From Desulfurococcales archaeon (GTDB lineage Archaea; Thermoproteota; Thermoprotei_A; Sulfolobales; Desulfurococcaceae), in NCBI GenBank assembly GCA_021163115.1, contig JAGGXK010000054.1, positions 1 through 35,042 on the forward strand: a DNA stretch of 35,042 nucleotides. The letters are read 5' to 3'. Position 1 is the first letter of the stretch. Every line of letters begins with the position of its first letter. The notes beneath the pieces are model-generated. The model did no database searches, had not been told where the DNA came from, and saw only the letters and a list, made by a program, of their open reading frames with translations. The position numbers and the translations under genes are program-made. Of this stretch, positions 1-8,179 are shown one piece after another.

Positions 1-578
1 AATTTATACTATTTATTGAATATAATAGGCATTTATTGCTTATCTAGTCATAACTATGTATTTTTTCTCAAATTTTTAGTCTAAGTATCTTTTATTTTAG
101 TCTAAGATAGATCTTGTTATTTAATTATTGTTTTTCAAGATTATTTTCCATGTATTTATTTATTATATTTTATATCTATATATTGTATATGTTTTCTATG
201 GGTATTACACTTCATTAGTGATCATGATGGACTCGGGGTATCTTATCTAGATAGTAGTAAGGGGGTGCTGCTGGATTTTTATTGATAGGTATTATCTATG
301 GTTTTTTGTACTTGGTGTTTTGTGTTTTGATATTTTTCTAAGTGTTTTATTTTAGGCTTTGCTCTTGTGATTTGGTATTAGGTTATTATTTTTGTCTGTA
401 TTGTTTGCTTTGTTTGTTTTGTTTTCTGTTTTATGTCTATGGATTGATACTATAGTATATTTTTGTTTTTATATATTTTGCTAATATATTGTTTCTTTAC
501 TATTGTTTTGTTTAGCTTAGGTTTTATTTTCTTGTCTAATTATTTTGTTATTGAAAATTATTTATTTTTAATTGTGTT
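1..578. other. Gene-poor, strand-skewed leader region
   Basis: I see no convincing gene here. The left part is AT-rich with a short direct repeat (TTTTAGTCTAAG near 75-86 and again near 96-107). From about 290 on, the plus strand becomes extremely T and G rich: a hand count of 361-420 gives 37 T, 13 G, 6 A and 4 C. This skew creates a spurious hydrophobic reading frame at 463-675 that overlaps the end of the GlmU-like gene on the other strand. No tRNA, CRISPR or rRNA signature is visible. Confidence 0.6.
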
Positions 579-1805
579 TTATGTTGTTATCTTGGATCCT
601 GGGTTTATTCTTGTGTTTGGTTTGATTGTTGTTCCTGGGTATAGTATTGTTCCAGCTCCTACTATTGTGTTATAGCCTATGATGCTGCCTAGTTTTAGTG
701 GTTGTCTTCCTTTAATGCTTTGTACTAGGTGTTGTCTTAGTCGTGGTGGTTTCTGATTTTCTGGTAAAATATTTAGGGTTACTACATGATCTCCTATGCT
801 AGTGTTTTCCCCTATAATGCTGTCTCCTATGAAGCAGTGGCTGTCTACTAGGGTGTAGGGTTGGAGTATACTGTTTTTGATCTCTGTATATGCTCCTATT
901 CTCACATGGTCTTCTAGGCTTGAATAATGTCTTATGAAGCTATGGGCTCCAATAAATGATTCCCTACCAATGTATACTGGACCCTTTATTACCGTGTAGT
1001 GGTCTATGTAAGCGCCTTCATCTATGTATACTGGAGGCTTTAACACAACATTATCTTCAACAACTGCTTTACTAGACATTTTTACACCACCTAGTCTTGA
1101 TAGGAGTAGCCTAGATGCTTCTAGAAGATCCACTGGATAACCTATATCAACCCATAGCCCGCTCCAGTATACACAAGCCACTTTGCCTGTAGTAGCGAGT
1201 TTTGATATAGCATCTGGGAGGCTATTGTTTTTCTCTAGATAGTCAAGTATAGTTGTTGGCAGTATATAGGCTCCTCCAAGAGTATAAACTGGTTTCTCAA
1301 CAAGCTCTATACTGGGTGGTTTTTCAACAACCTTCTTAACAAAGCCGTTGAGATCTACTGTTGCTATCCCATAGGTTGATGCAAATCTCTCTTCAAGCGG
1401 GATAGTCAGTACTGCTGCATCAGGGTTTACTCTATAGAATGTATCAAGGAGGTTATAGATAGCATCAGGATCAAATATTAGATCCCCGAATACTAGTAGG
1501 AAGTAGTCTGTATCACCTAGCTCGTTGCTTGCAGATAGTATAGCTCCTTCTATACCTGGAATAGACTGTTTAATAGGCCTTAGTATACCTGCTTCAAGAT
1601 AGGCTTTTGCATCTCTAACTACATCACTATAGCTATACACAAGAATTATTTCTCCAGAATAATTCCTTACAATAGCATTTAATGGATAGTATATAACTGG
1701 TTTGCCAAGAACCCTTAGTGTATGCTTACTCCTACCCCTAGGTACAAGCATTGATAACCTAGAAGGCTCACCACCAGCTAGTACTACAGCTTTCAAGTAC
1801 AACAC
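579..1805 (-). CDS. GlmU-like sugar-1-phosphate nucleotidyltransferase with left-handed beta-helix domain
   Basis: Likely acts after GlmS in UDP-GlcNAc synthesis: transfer of UMP (or dTMP) to a sugar-1-phosphate, possibly plus acetylation of glucosamine-1-phosphate by the C-terminal domain. The 408-residue protein opens with KAVVLAGGEPSRL, the nucleotide-binding loop of the family, although the usual G-x-G-T-R is here G-E-P-S-R. An acceptor-site lysine lies in RSKHTLRVLGKP. After about residue 240 come isoleucine/valine-rich hexapeptide-type repeats (YIGRESFIGAH, SIIGENTSIGDHV, IIGYNTIVGAG) typical of a left-handed beta-helix acyltransferase. The start is GTG at 1805, only 9 nt after the glmS stop, so the two genes are almost certainly cotranscribed. 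The exact sugar specificity cannot be read from the sequence. Confidence 0.85.
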   Translation of the reverse strand: MLYLKAVVLAGGEPSRLSMLVPRGRSKHTLRVLGKPVIYYPLNAIVRNYSGEIILVYSYSDVVRDAKAYLEAGILRPIKQSIPGIEGAILSASNELGDTDYFLLVFGDLIFDPDAIYNLLDTFYRVNPDAAVLTIPLEERFASTYGIATVDLNGFVKKVVEKPPSIELVEKPVYTLGGAYILPTTILDYLEKNNSLPDAISKLATTGKVACVYWSGLWVDIGYPVDLLEASRLLLSRLGGVKMSSKAVVEDNVVLKPPVYIDEGAYIDHYTVIKGPVYIGRESFIGAHSFIRHYSSLEDHVRIGAYTEIKNSILQPYTLVDSHCFIGDSIIGENTSIGDHVVTLNILPENQKPPRLRQHLVQSIKGRQPLKLGSIIGYNTIVGAGTILYPGTTIKPNTRINPGSKITT

Positions 1806-1814
1806 CCCAGGAAA

Positions 1815-3659
1815 CTATTCAACTGTAACTGTTTTAGCTAGGTTACGGGGTTTATCAGGATCATATCCTCTACGTATAGCTGTATAGTAGGCTAGTAGCT
1901 GTAACGGAGGAGTATGAGTTAGTGGAGTTAATATCCAGTGTCCACATGGTACACGGAACCATAGATCAAGCTGGTCTGCAAGCCCTGTATCCTCGGCTGC
2001 AACACCTATAATATATGCTCCCCTGGCCCGCATCTCCTGTATGTTACCTAGTAGTAGTTTTTCAACCCAGTCAACACCAGGGATCACGAATAGTACTGGA
2101 AACATGTTTTCAACCAATGCTATAGGCCCATGCTTACTCTCTCCAGCAGGATAGGATTCTGCATGAATATAGGCTATCTCCTTAAGCTTTAAAGCACCCT
2201 CCATAGCAACTGGCACACCAATCCATCTACTAAGATAGTACATGCTATGCTTCCCTGCAATCCATTCAGCAAGCTTTATTGCAAGACTCTCGTTAGCAGC
2301 TATAGACTCTGCAACAAGCTGTGGAGCCTTAGCAAGCCAATCTCTTAGCTCTCCAGCCTCACTTCTATCCAAAACACCTGCCTCCTCACCATGTGCAATA
2401 GCTAGCCATGCAAGAACTGTTGTCTGTGCAGTAAAGGTCTTGGTTGCAGCAACACCTATCTCGGGCCCAGCCCTCATGTAGATCGCTAGATCGCTTTCAC
2501 GTGGGATAGCAGAGTCAACAATATTTGATACCGCAATAACTCTCCCACCCCTCTCTCTAAAAGCTCTTACAGCCATTAATACATCAATAGTCTCCCCACT
2601 CTGACTAATAGCCACCAGTACATCATCCTCCCCAACAGAGTCAGCTATACTAGGGTACTCACTAGCAATAAAGCTGTATACAGGCTGTTTTGCAAGCTGG
2701 GCTGTAGCCAGGCTATAGTATAGTCCAGCATGATAGCTTGTACCAGCAGCTGTAGTATAGATCCTCCTAGCATCAAGTAAGAGCTTAGCAGCTTCTACTA
2801 CAACAGGCTCATTCATTAAACCATAGAGGGTGTCCCGGATAGCCCTTGGCTGTTCATGGATCTCCTTAAGCATGTAGTGGGGATACCCACCCTTACTAGC
2901 ATCCTCTATACTCCACTCAATAATTCTTACCCGCCTACTCCAGTCTATGGATCCCCTGCCTAGTTCTTCAAGGTATATGCTAGAGGGAGTTATATAGCCT
3001 AGTTCATTGTCATGAACTATAATTGCCTTCCTAGTATACTCTAGTATAGCAGGTATATCGCTTGCAACAAAATTATATCCATCACCAACCCCTATTATCA
3101 GGGGGCTGTCTTTTTTAGCAAAAAATATCTTGTCAGGCTCATGTAGGGTTATAACTGCAAGAGCATAGCTACCCTCGATCTCCATTACAGCCTCTTTAAA
3201 AGCTCTATAGAAGTCCCTGTAAACCCTATACTTCTCCTCAATAAGGTGGGCTATAACCTCTGTATCAGTCTCACTAGAGAATACATGCCCCTTCCTCAGA
3301 AGCTCCTCCTTCAATATCCTATAGTTCTGTATAATACCATTATGTACAACAGCTATCTCCCCTCTACAATCTAGATGGGGGTGTGCATTCTCATCACTAG
3401 GCCTTCCATGAGTTGCCCAGCGTGTATGATATATGAGGGTGTAGCCGGGAAGCTTTGACAAACCAAGTTTTCTCTCAAGCTCAGCTATCTTGCCCTTCCC
3501 CTTAGCAACAATAATCCTCCTCCTAAAAGGATCAATGGAGGCTCCTCCAGCACTATCATAGCCTCTATACTCAAGCCGTAGTAAACCACGATAACCCATC
3601 TCAGAAGGCTTATAGGGAGTCTTACCAGGTAGCGCTACAACACCTATGATACCACACAT
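1815..3659 (-). CDS. glmS: Glutamine--fructose-6-phosphate aminotransferase (isomerizing)
   Basis: Makes glucosamine-6-phosphate from fructose-6-phosphate and glutamine, the committed step of amino-sugar synthesis. At 614 residues it has the normal family length. Cys2 of MCGIIGVV is the N-terminal nucleophile of the class II glutaminase domain, which also shows HTRWATHG and the TDTEVIAHLIE stretch. Two SIS sugar-isomerase domains follow (AAGTSYHAGLYYS, AISQSGETIDVLMA, then ESYPAGESKHGPIAL). It ends in the typical NLAKTVTVE tail. It heads a two-gene minus-strand operon with the GlmU-like gene and is divergent from pyrH across about 186 bp. A TATA-like AATTTATAATAAG (minus strand, about 3725-3737) precedes it. 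I saw no glmS-ribozyme-like structure, as expected in an archaeon. Confidence 0.97.
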   Translation of the reverse strand: MCGIIGVVALPGKTPYKPSEMGYRGLLRLEYRGYDSAGGASIDPFRRRIIVAKGKGKIAELERKLGLSKLPGYTLIYHTRWATHGRPSDENAHPHLDCRGEIAVVHNGIIQNYRILKEELLRKGHVFSSETDTEVIAHLIEEKYRVYRDFYRAFKEAVMEIEGSYALAVITLHEPDKIFFAKKDSPLIIGVGDGYNFVASDIPAILEYTRKAIIVHDNELGYITPSSIYLEELGRGSIDWSRRVRIIEWSIEDASKGGYPHYMLKEIHEQPRAIRDTLYGLMNEPVVVEAAKLLLDARRIYTTAAGTSYHAGLYYSLATAQLAKQPVYSFIASEYPSIADSVGEDDVLVAISQSGETIDVLMAVRAFRERGGRVIAVSNIVDSAIPRESDLAIYMRAGPEIGVAATKTFTAQTTVLAWLAIAHGEEAGVLDRSEAGELRDWLAKAPQLVAESIAANESLAIKLAEWIAGKHSMYYLSRWIGVPVAMEGALKLKEIAYIHAESYPAGESKHGPIALVENMFPVLFVIPGVDWVEKLLLGNIQEMRARGAYIIGVAAEDTGLADQLDLWFRVPCGHWILTPLTHTPPLQLLAYYTAIRRGYDPDKPRNLAKTVTVE

Positions 3660-3786
3660 TCCTAGACAGCCCCAGATAGAGAATACAAGCTAATTACTAA
3701 CTATTAATTATACAAGGTTTTAATCTTATTATAAATTAATTAACTTGCTATAATCAAGCTAGTATTCTATATGGATGTATGAGTGT

Positions 3787-3797
3787 TTTTATATAAC
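3787..3797 (+). promoter_or_regulatory. TATA box of pyrH
   Basis: TTTTATATAAC lies about 50 nt upstream of the pyrH GTG. This would start transcription near 3818 and give a short leader carrying the GAGGGGG ribosome-binding site at 3833-3839. Assigned by pattern only. Confidence 0.5.
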
Positions 3798-3845
3798 CTT
3801 ATAGATCAATGGAGTAGAGCAGGAATATAGAAGAGGGGGTATTAA

Positions 3846-4526
3846 GTGGAGTATCTAGTGGTAAAGCTTACTGGGAAAATATTTAATGATGAATCAATAG
3901 AGTTGTTGAAAAAATATAGAGACAGTCTTCTCAAGCTTGTAGAGAAAGGGTATAGGGTTGCAGTAGTTGTTGGTGGGGGAGGGCTTGCACGAAAGTATAT
4001 AGAGTATGCTAGAAGACTAGGGGTTAGCTCTAACTACTGGCTAGACATTATAGGGATCAATGCTTCAAGGTTAAACGCTCTACTCTTAACAACACTCCTC
4101 TACCCAACTACTCCACGTAAACCAGCTGAGACTCTAGAAGAGGTGCTAGAGAATATAGCACTATATAATATAATTGTACTAGGAGGCCTTATACCAGGCC
4201 AGTCAACAGCAGCTGTAGCAGTAGAGACAGCTGAGGCTATTAATGCAAAACTTATAATCAATGCCGGGGCAATAGACTACGTCTACACAAAGGATCCGAG
4301 AAAACACCCAGATGCTGCACCATTATCAAGAGTTAAAGCAACCCAGCTCCTCCAGTTAATCGAGGGAGAAACCCTGCCAGGGGAATACCAGCTACTAGAC
4401 AAACATGCTGTAGAGCTCATGATTAGAAGCAAGATAAAGATGGCGCTTATCCACTATAAAAAACCAGAAGCACTACTAGAAATCATTAAGGGCCGAATAC
4501 CAGGAACACTAATACTACCAGAATAA
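3846..4526 (+). CDS. pyrH: Uridylate kinase (UMP kinase), archaeal type
   Basis: Phosphorylates UMP to UDP in pyrimidine nucleotide synthesis; it belongs to the amino-acid kinase fold, as usual for archaeal and bacterial UMP kinases. The 226-residue protein has the N-terminal VVKLTGKIF phosphate-binding strand, the glycine-rich VVVGGGGLARKYIEYA loop, a Pro/Thr-rich insert (PTTPRKPAETLEE) and the nucleotide-side segment YTKDPRKHPDAAPL. The GTG start at 3846 is supported by a GAGGGGG box 6 nt upstream. It is a stand-alone gene, divergent from glmS. The UDP-sugar product of the neighbouring GlmU-like enzyme would draw on the UTP that this pathway supplies. Confidence 0.95.
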   Translation: MEYLVVKLTGKIFNDESIELLKKYRDSLLKLVEKGYRVAVVVGGGGLARKYIEYARRLGVSSNYWLDIIGINASRLNALLLTTLLYPTTPRKPAETLEEVLENIALYNIIVLGGLIPGQSTAAVAVETAEAINAKLIINAGAIDYVYTKDPRKHPDAAPLSRVKATQLLQLIEGETLPGEYQLLDKHAVELMIRSKIKMALIHYKKPEALLEIIKGRIPGTLILPE

Positions 4527-4789
4527 CCAGAGAGATAATCCTTAAAGACTACAAAACAATAAATAAAGGATTTAAGATCAACTTCTTTATAAGTTTCTAA
4601 ACTAGTTAATAATAACTGCTTCTCCATGACAGAGTAATTGATTTAGATCCCGCTACTAAGAAACTTATAGAAACAAAATACCCTTAAGAACTTCTATAAA
4701 CAATGCATCAGTGTTAAGGGATCAGTATTTAATACATGCAAGATATCTGCCTACCTGAGTAGATAAGATGTCTTTAGAAACATATGGAA

Positions 4790-5035
4790 TTATACAGGTT
4801 TCTTAGGCCTTGGGTAAGGCAGTTGCTTATAGGCTATTTCTCGAATCTCTTCTGGTTCGAGGTATTTACTTATATTATGCACTATTATTTCTACTATCTC
4901 ACCGTTTTTATCAAGATAGATCTCTATATCGCCTGACTCAATAATATGGTAGGCTACCTTACCCTTACCCTCATCATAGTATATCTCGTCGCCCCACAGC
5001 ATCCATTTCTTATTTTTTGAGCTCAATCCATACAC
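4790..5035 (-). CDS. DUF2283-like small protein, probable antitoxin partner
   Basis: The 81-residue protein resembles DUF2283-type proteins: a DIEIYLDKNGEIVEIIVHN strand-turn-strand followed by SKYLEPEEIREIAY. Such proteins are often encoded next to DUF4258 proteins, as here. Its start overlaps the end of the DUF4258 gene. The GTG at 5035 abuts an AGGAGGT box with no spacer, while an in-frame TTG at 5026 is about 9 nt downstream of that box and is the better start (78 residues). This is translational coupling typical of toxin-antitoxin operons. The antitoxin role is inferred from family association, not shown by the sequence. Confidence 0.7.
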   Translation of the reverse strand: MYGLSSKNKKWMLWGDEIYYDEGKGKVAYHIIESGDIEIYLDKNGEIVEIIVHNISKYLEPEEIREIAYKQLPYPRPKKPV

Positions 5036-5357
5036 CTCCTCTAACCCTACTGTTCCTTAGCCTCATATATCTTCTTCCACTCCCAATATCTATAGTTGTA
5101 ACAACAACTATTGTATCATCCTCTTCAACAACCACAACCGGGTACCTACCACCACCCTTCCTAACATAAACTATTCTCCTAAAACCCTCGATAACACTTC
5201 TAGACTTATCAAGAAATACCTCATGAGGAGCGGATAAAGCCTCTAAAACCTTCTTCCTCAACAAACCACGCTCTCTAATCCTCCTAATAGCATGCCTGGT
5301 TAGAAACACGTCCTTGCCACGGACCCTACCAATGGGTCCATAAACCCATCTAGGCAA
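5010..5357 (-). CDS. DUF4258 family protein, probable RelE-fold-like toxin
   Basis: The 115-residue protein carries the DUF4258 hallmark DVFLTRHAIRRIRERG near its N-terminus. A basic stretch and a beta-rich C-terminal half follow (YPVVVVEEDDTIVVVTTIDI). DUF4258 proteins are commonly predicted as RNase-like toxins paired with DUF2283 proteins. The start is TTG at 5357 behind GGTGA with a 6-nt spacer. It is the first gene of a coupled pair, overlapping the DUF2283 gene by 17-26 nt depending on that gene's start. Toxicity is inferred from the family only. Confidence 0.75.
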   Translation of the reverse strand: MPRWVYGPIGRVRGKDVFLTRHAIRRIRERGLLRKKVLEALSAPHEVFLDKSRSVIEGFRRIVYVRKGGGRYPVVVVEEDDTIVVVTTIDIGSGRRYMRLRNSRVRGGVWIELKK

Positions 5358-5392
5358 TATAGTTCACCAAGTACTATGAGTTAAAAATACTA

Positions 5393-5635
5393 TTACCTAT
5401 GATACTGTGCTAGTATAGCTGCTTGCCGTTCATAATACTTCATCATCACATCAATATCTCTCTCACTCAATTCCTCGTACCTGTCTAGTGTCGTCCTAAG
5501 CATTGATAGTATGTATTCCTTGGCATAGCCATAGCCTTGCCTCCAGTCTATTTCTGAGGCCCAGTCTACTACACGCCAGTCCATATGTCTTTTACTACAG
5601 TATTTCTTGATATAATAGGCTAGCCACAATACCAT
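5393..5635 (-). CDS. Hypothetical small protein
   Basis: I do not recognise this 80-residue protein. It is soluble-looking, rich in Trp and Tyr (DWRVVDWASEIDWRQGYGYA) and largely helical in appearance, with a C-terminal charged helix (ERDIDVMMKYYERQAA). It sits 35 nt upstream of the DUF4258 gene on the same strand and could be the first gene of that operon, possibly a third component. No clear ribosome-binding site precedes the ATG at 5635, so an internal start such as Met18 is possible. Composition matches its neighbours. Confidence 0.5.
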   Translation of the reverse strand: MVLWLAYYIKKYCSKRHMDWRVVDWASEIDWRQGYGYAKEYILSMLRTTLDRYEELSERDIDVMMKYYERQAAILAQYHR

Positions 5636-5785
5636 GACATAATACCATATCCTAAGCGGCTTACGCTTATACTTTCCTGATAATTATATACTCCACCAAG
5701 TTAAAGAAATAGGGAGAAGAAGTTAATTGGATAAGCAGCTGAAGAATCCTTAAAAAAGCTTACATGGGCTTAGCCAGAGAAAACA

Positions 5786-6076
5786 TTACCTATAATAGGG
5801 TTCTGCTAGTGCCATAAATCCTAGTATTATTAGGAATACTATAAACAGTATAAACGGTATGATAGTTCCTATTATATAGCCTGTTGTAAAGCTCTTTCTA
5901 CTCCAGAAAACCCATACACTCCCACCAACAACACCAGCTATAGCAAAAACAAACACATAAGCACCAAAAGGATCAAGACCAAGCCTACAAAAACCAAGCC
6001 AAGACAAAACCGTATACACAAAACCAGCCACAAAACCCAACAAAAACAAGGCAACAGACCTAAGTATACTCCCCAT
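5786..6076 (-). CDS. Small membrane protein, three predicted TM segments
   Basis: A 96-residue hydrophobic protein with predicted membrane helices at about residues 6-27, 37-56 and 66-90. A short polar WSRKSFTTG loop lies before the last helix. It is 13 nt downstream of the next small membrane gene and is probably cotranscribed with it. The two share size, topology and a basic loop before the last helix, so they may be tandem paralogues. No family recognised. Confidence 0.55.
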   Translation of the reverse strand: MGSILRSVALFLLGFVAGFVYTVLSWLGFCRLGLDPFGAYVFVFAIAGVVGGSVWVFWSRKSFTTGYIIGTIIPFILFIVFLIILGFMALAEPYYR

Positions 6077-6089
6077 AATCTACATCTCC

Positions 6090-6335
6090 CTACAGGCCTG
6101 GAGCTATAGCAAGCGGTGCAATTATAAGTATAATGAATATAAGTGAAGCTATAAAACCAAGCAATATCCCCAAAACAAACAACAACCTCCTCTCAACAAA
6201 ATATAGAAACAACAACGAAAAACCAAACAACAACAAAACCAAATAACTACCCAACACAAAAAGAAGAATAAAACCAACAACAAAACCAACAACAAACACA
6301 CAAAAACCAGTAACAAACCTAGCCAAACCCACCAT
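6090..6335 (-). CDS. Small membrane protein, possible paralogue of the downstream gene
   Basis: An 81-residue, almost entirely hydrophobic protein (Phe/Val/Leu/Gly) with a single charged VERRL loop before its last helix. The underlying DNA is a strongly skewed tract (53 of 60 bases in 6181-6240 are A or C on the plus strand, hand count). Part of the hydrophobic character may therefore reflect base composition rather than selection. Placement 13 nt before the 5786-6076 gene supports a real two-gene unit. Function unknown. Confidence 0.45.
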   Translation of the reverse strand: MVGLARFVTGFCVFVVGFVVGFILLFVLGSYLVLLLFGFSLLFLYFVERRLLFVLGILLGFIASLIFIILIIAPLAIAPGL

Positions 6336-6446
6336 GATCTTTAACCCTATGAAAATGGCTTTGTTCTATTCTTAAAATATCTTTAAATTAGATATCTGTA
6401 ATTTAAATATAAGCTTAAAACCAACAATAAAATAGATCAAGAAATA

Positions 6447-7424
6447 CTAGTGCCTCTTGTGCGATTTTCTTAAGTAAATTATTAATAAAACTAAGCAAGA
6501 TAATGATAACAGGCCAAGCAGTAATAACGTTGAGTGCTCAAAGGAGTAGATCATGGTGTTCGATTCTGTAGACCTAGCTCTTTCCCCTATAACCTCTGGG
6601 TAATTAGAGTACAGGGCTAGTACTACAATACTCGTTGTCTCAGTATTCATGTCATGTCCAGCACCCTTCAAAATAACTACTTTCCCATCTACTACTTTAT
6701 AGCTAGTATAGATCCCGCCGCAAACAGGATCCTGTGCCTTACTGATTATCTCCAGGCACTTATCATGGATGTATCGATAATCCCTGATTACTTCAGAACT
6801 AGCTGCTTCTAATGCTTTATATAAATAGATAAACAGAGCACATTTATAGACCTGATAAACCCCATGCTCCTTTACAAAATTATCTCTAAACCCGTAACCA
6901 TCCCACATCCTAGTTAGATTAAAAAAGGCTTTCTCAGCCTCAGCTCTTGAACCCCACAGTAGCCTATCCAATGCATGGTATACTAGGAGATCAGCATATT
7001 CGTACCAATTATTAATAATGACCGAGGTATTCATCTTCTCATATACAATAATATAGCCATCTACTTCTCCTACAACTACATTCTCTGGCTTATAGAACTT
7101 ATCAGGAATATCCCTGCCCAAGAGAATATCTATTTTACCATTCCAGCCACCATCATACTTGTTGTTTAACACAGTAAGTACTTTACTAGCTAATGAAGAG
7201 TTAAGCACCGCTAAAGCTCTCGCAGCCAACACATTATCGTTTGCAACATAAATAGTTATATTTTCAGGGTAAGCAGTAGTAGCAGCCCTAAGCAAGCCCG
7301 CCTCAGGAACAAACTGTTCTTCAAGAAAATACCTAAGCATGTCCTTGTCTATAGAATATCCAGAGTATCCTGGTACAACTACTAGTGTAGCTATGATTAT
7401 TGCTATCAATACTATCAAACGCAC
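6447..7424 (-). CDS. Secreted, C-terminally membrane-anchored protein of unknown function
   Basis: A 325-residue protein with an N-terminal signal-like segment (residues 1-20, LIVLIAIIIATLVVVPG). A large extracellular domain follows, then a C-terminal membrane helix (about 297-318, LLLLGLLSLSCLVLLIIYL) and a basic RKSHKRH tail. This is type I topology with the bulk outside the cell. The domain has several Asn-x-Ser/Thr sequons and a helical CGGIYTSYKV region that loosely recalls alpha/alpha-toroid proteins, but I assign no family. The GTG start at 7424 follows GGTAGGGGT. It is separated from the small membrane genes by about 110 bp and is probably transcribed alone. Confidence 0.7.
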   Translation of the reverse strand: MRLIVLIAIIIATLVVVPGYSGYSIDKDMLRYFLEEQFVPEAGLLRAATTAYPENITIYVANDNVLAARALAVLNSSLASKVLTVLNNKYDGGWNGKIDILLGRDIPDKFYKPENVVVGEVDGYIIVYEKMNTSVIINNWYEYADLLVYHALDRLLWGSRAEAEKAFFNLTRMWDGYGFRDNFVKEHGVYQVYKCALFIYLYKALEAASSEVIRDYRYIHDKCLEIISKAQDPVCGGIYTSYKVVDGKVVILKGAGHDMNTETTSIVVLALYSNYPEVIGERARSTESNTMIYSFEHSTLLLLGLLSLSCLVLLIIYLRKSHKRH

Positions 7425-7572
7425 CCAGAAACCCCTACCATACTGATATATGAAGTAAGAAATATTACTACATTACTCGTTCAGAGAATAACATGGCTAT
7501 ATCCACGTAAAAGCCCTGTCAGCCCCTATGCAGGGTTGTTGAGAAATTATTAAAAACTATAAGCCACGAAGC

Positions 7573-7884
<312 letters not shown>

Positions 7885-8179
7885 CGCCCACGTGATCGAC
7901 TTAAAATTTTAAGCCCCAATAACAATAACCAGAAAAGGATAAAAGCAGGGAAAAAGCTTGGTCAGAAAACAGAGCTAGAAGCACTGCAAGTAGCTTAGGT
8001 CAGGCACAGATGTTTCCGCTTCTCCCCCCGACCCGCAAAAATTTTTCCGTTCCGCAAACCACACCAACAGGGGGGCCGGATCTGATGTTGTCTTCTCCAT
8101 GGCTCTGTTCTGGGCAGAAGCGGAAAATAGGGTTGGCAGATAACATGTGCCCTAGGAGGCGTACAGGGTTTCAACTGTT
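7885..8179. other. Intergenic stretch between intN and phosphoesterase, partly GC-rich
   Basis: No gene recognised. The left half is AT-rich. From about 8010 the composition jumps to GC-rich, continuous with the foreign-looking phosphoesterase. Short overlapping frames on both strands (7995-8183 minus, 8010-8222 plus) look like by-products of that composition. The stretch includes a perfect AAAAATTTTT palindrome near 8038. It is best read as decayed element DNA. Confidence 0.4.

Noticed and set aside
463-675. Plus-strand hydrophobic frame of 70 codons
   Set aside because: It lies in G+T-skewed DNA and overlaps the GlmU-like gene in antisense; no ribosome-binding site is present.
3660-3845. 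glmS ribozyme or riboswitch in the glmS leader
   Set aside because: The leader is short and AT-rich with no recognisable fold, and glmS ribozymes are known from bacteria.
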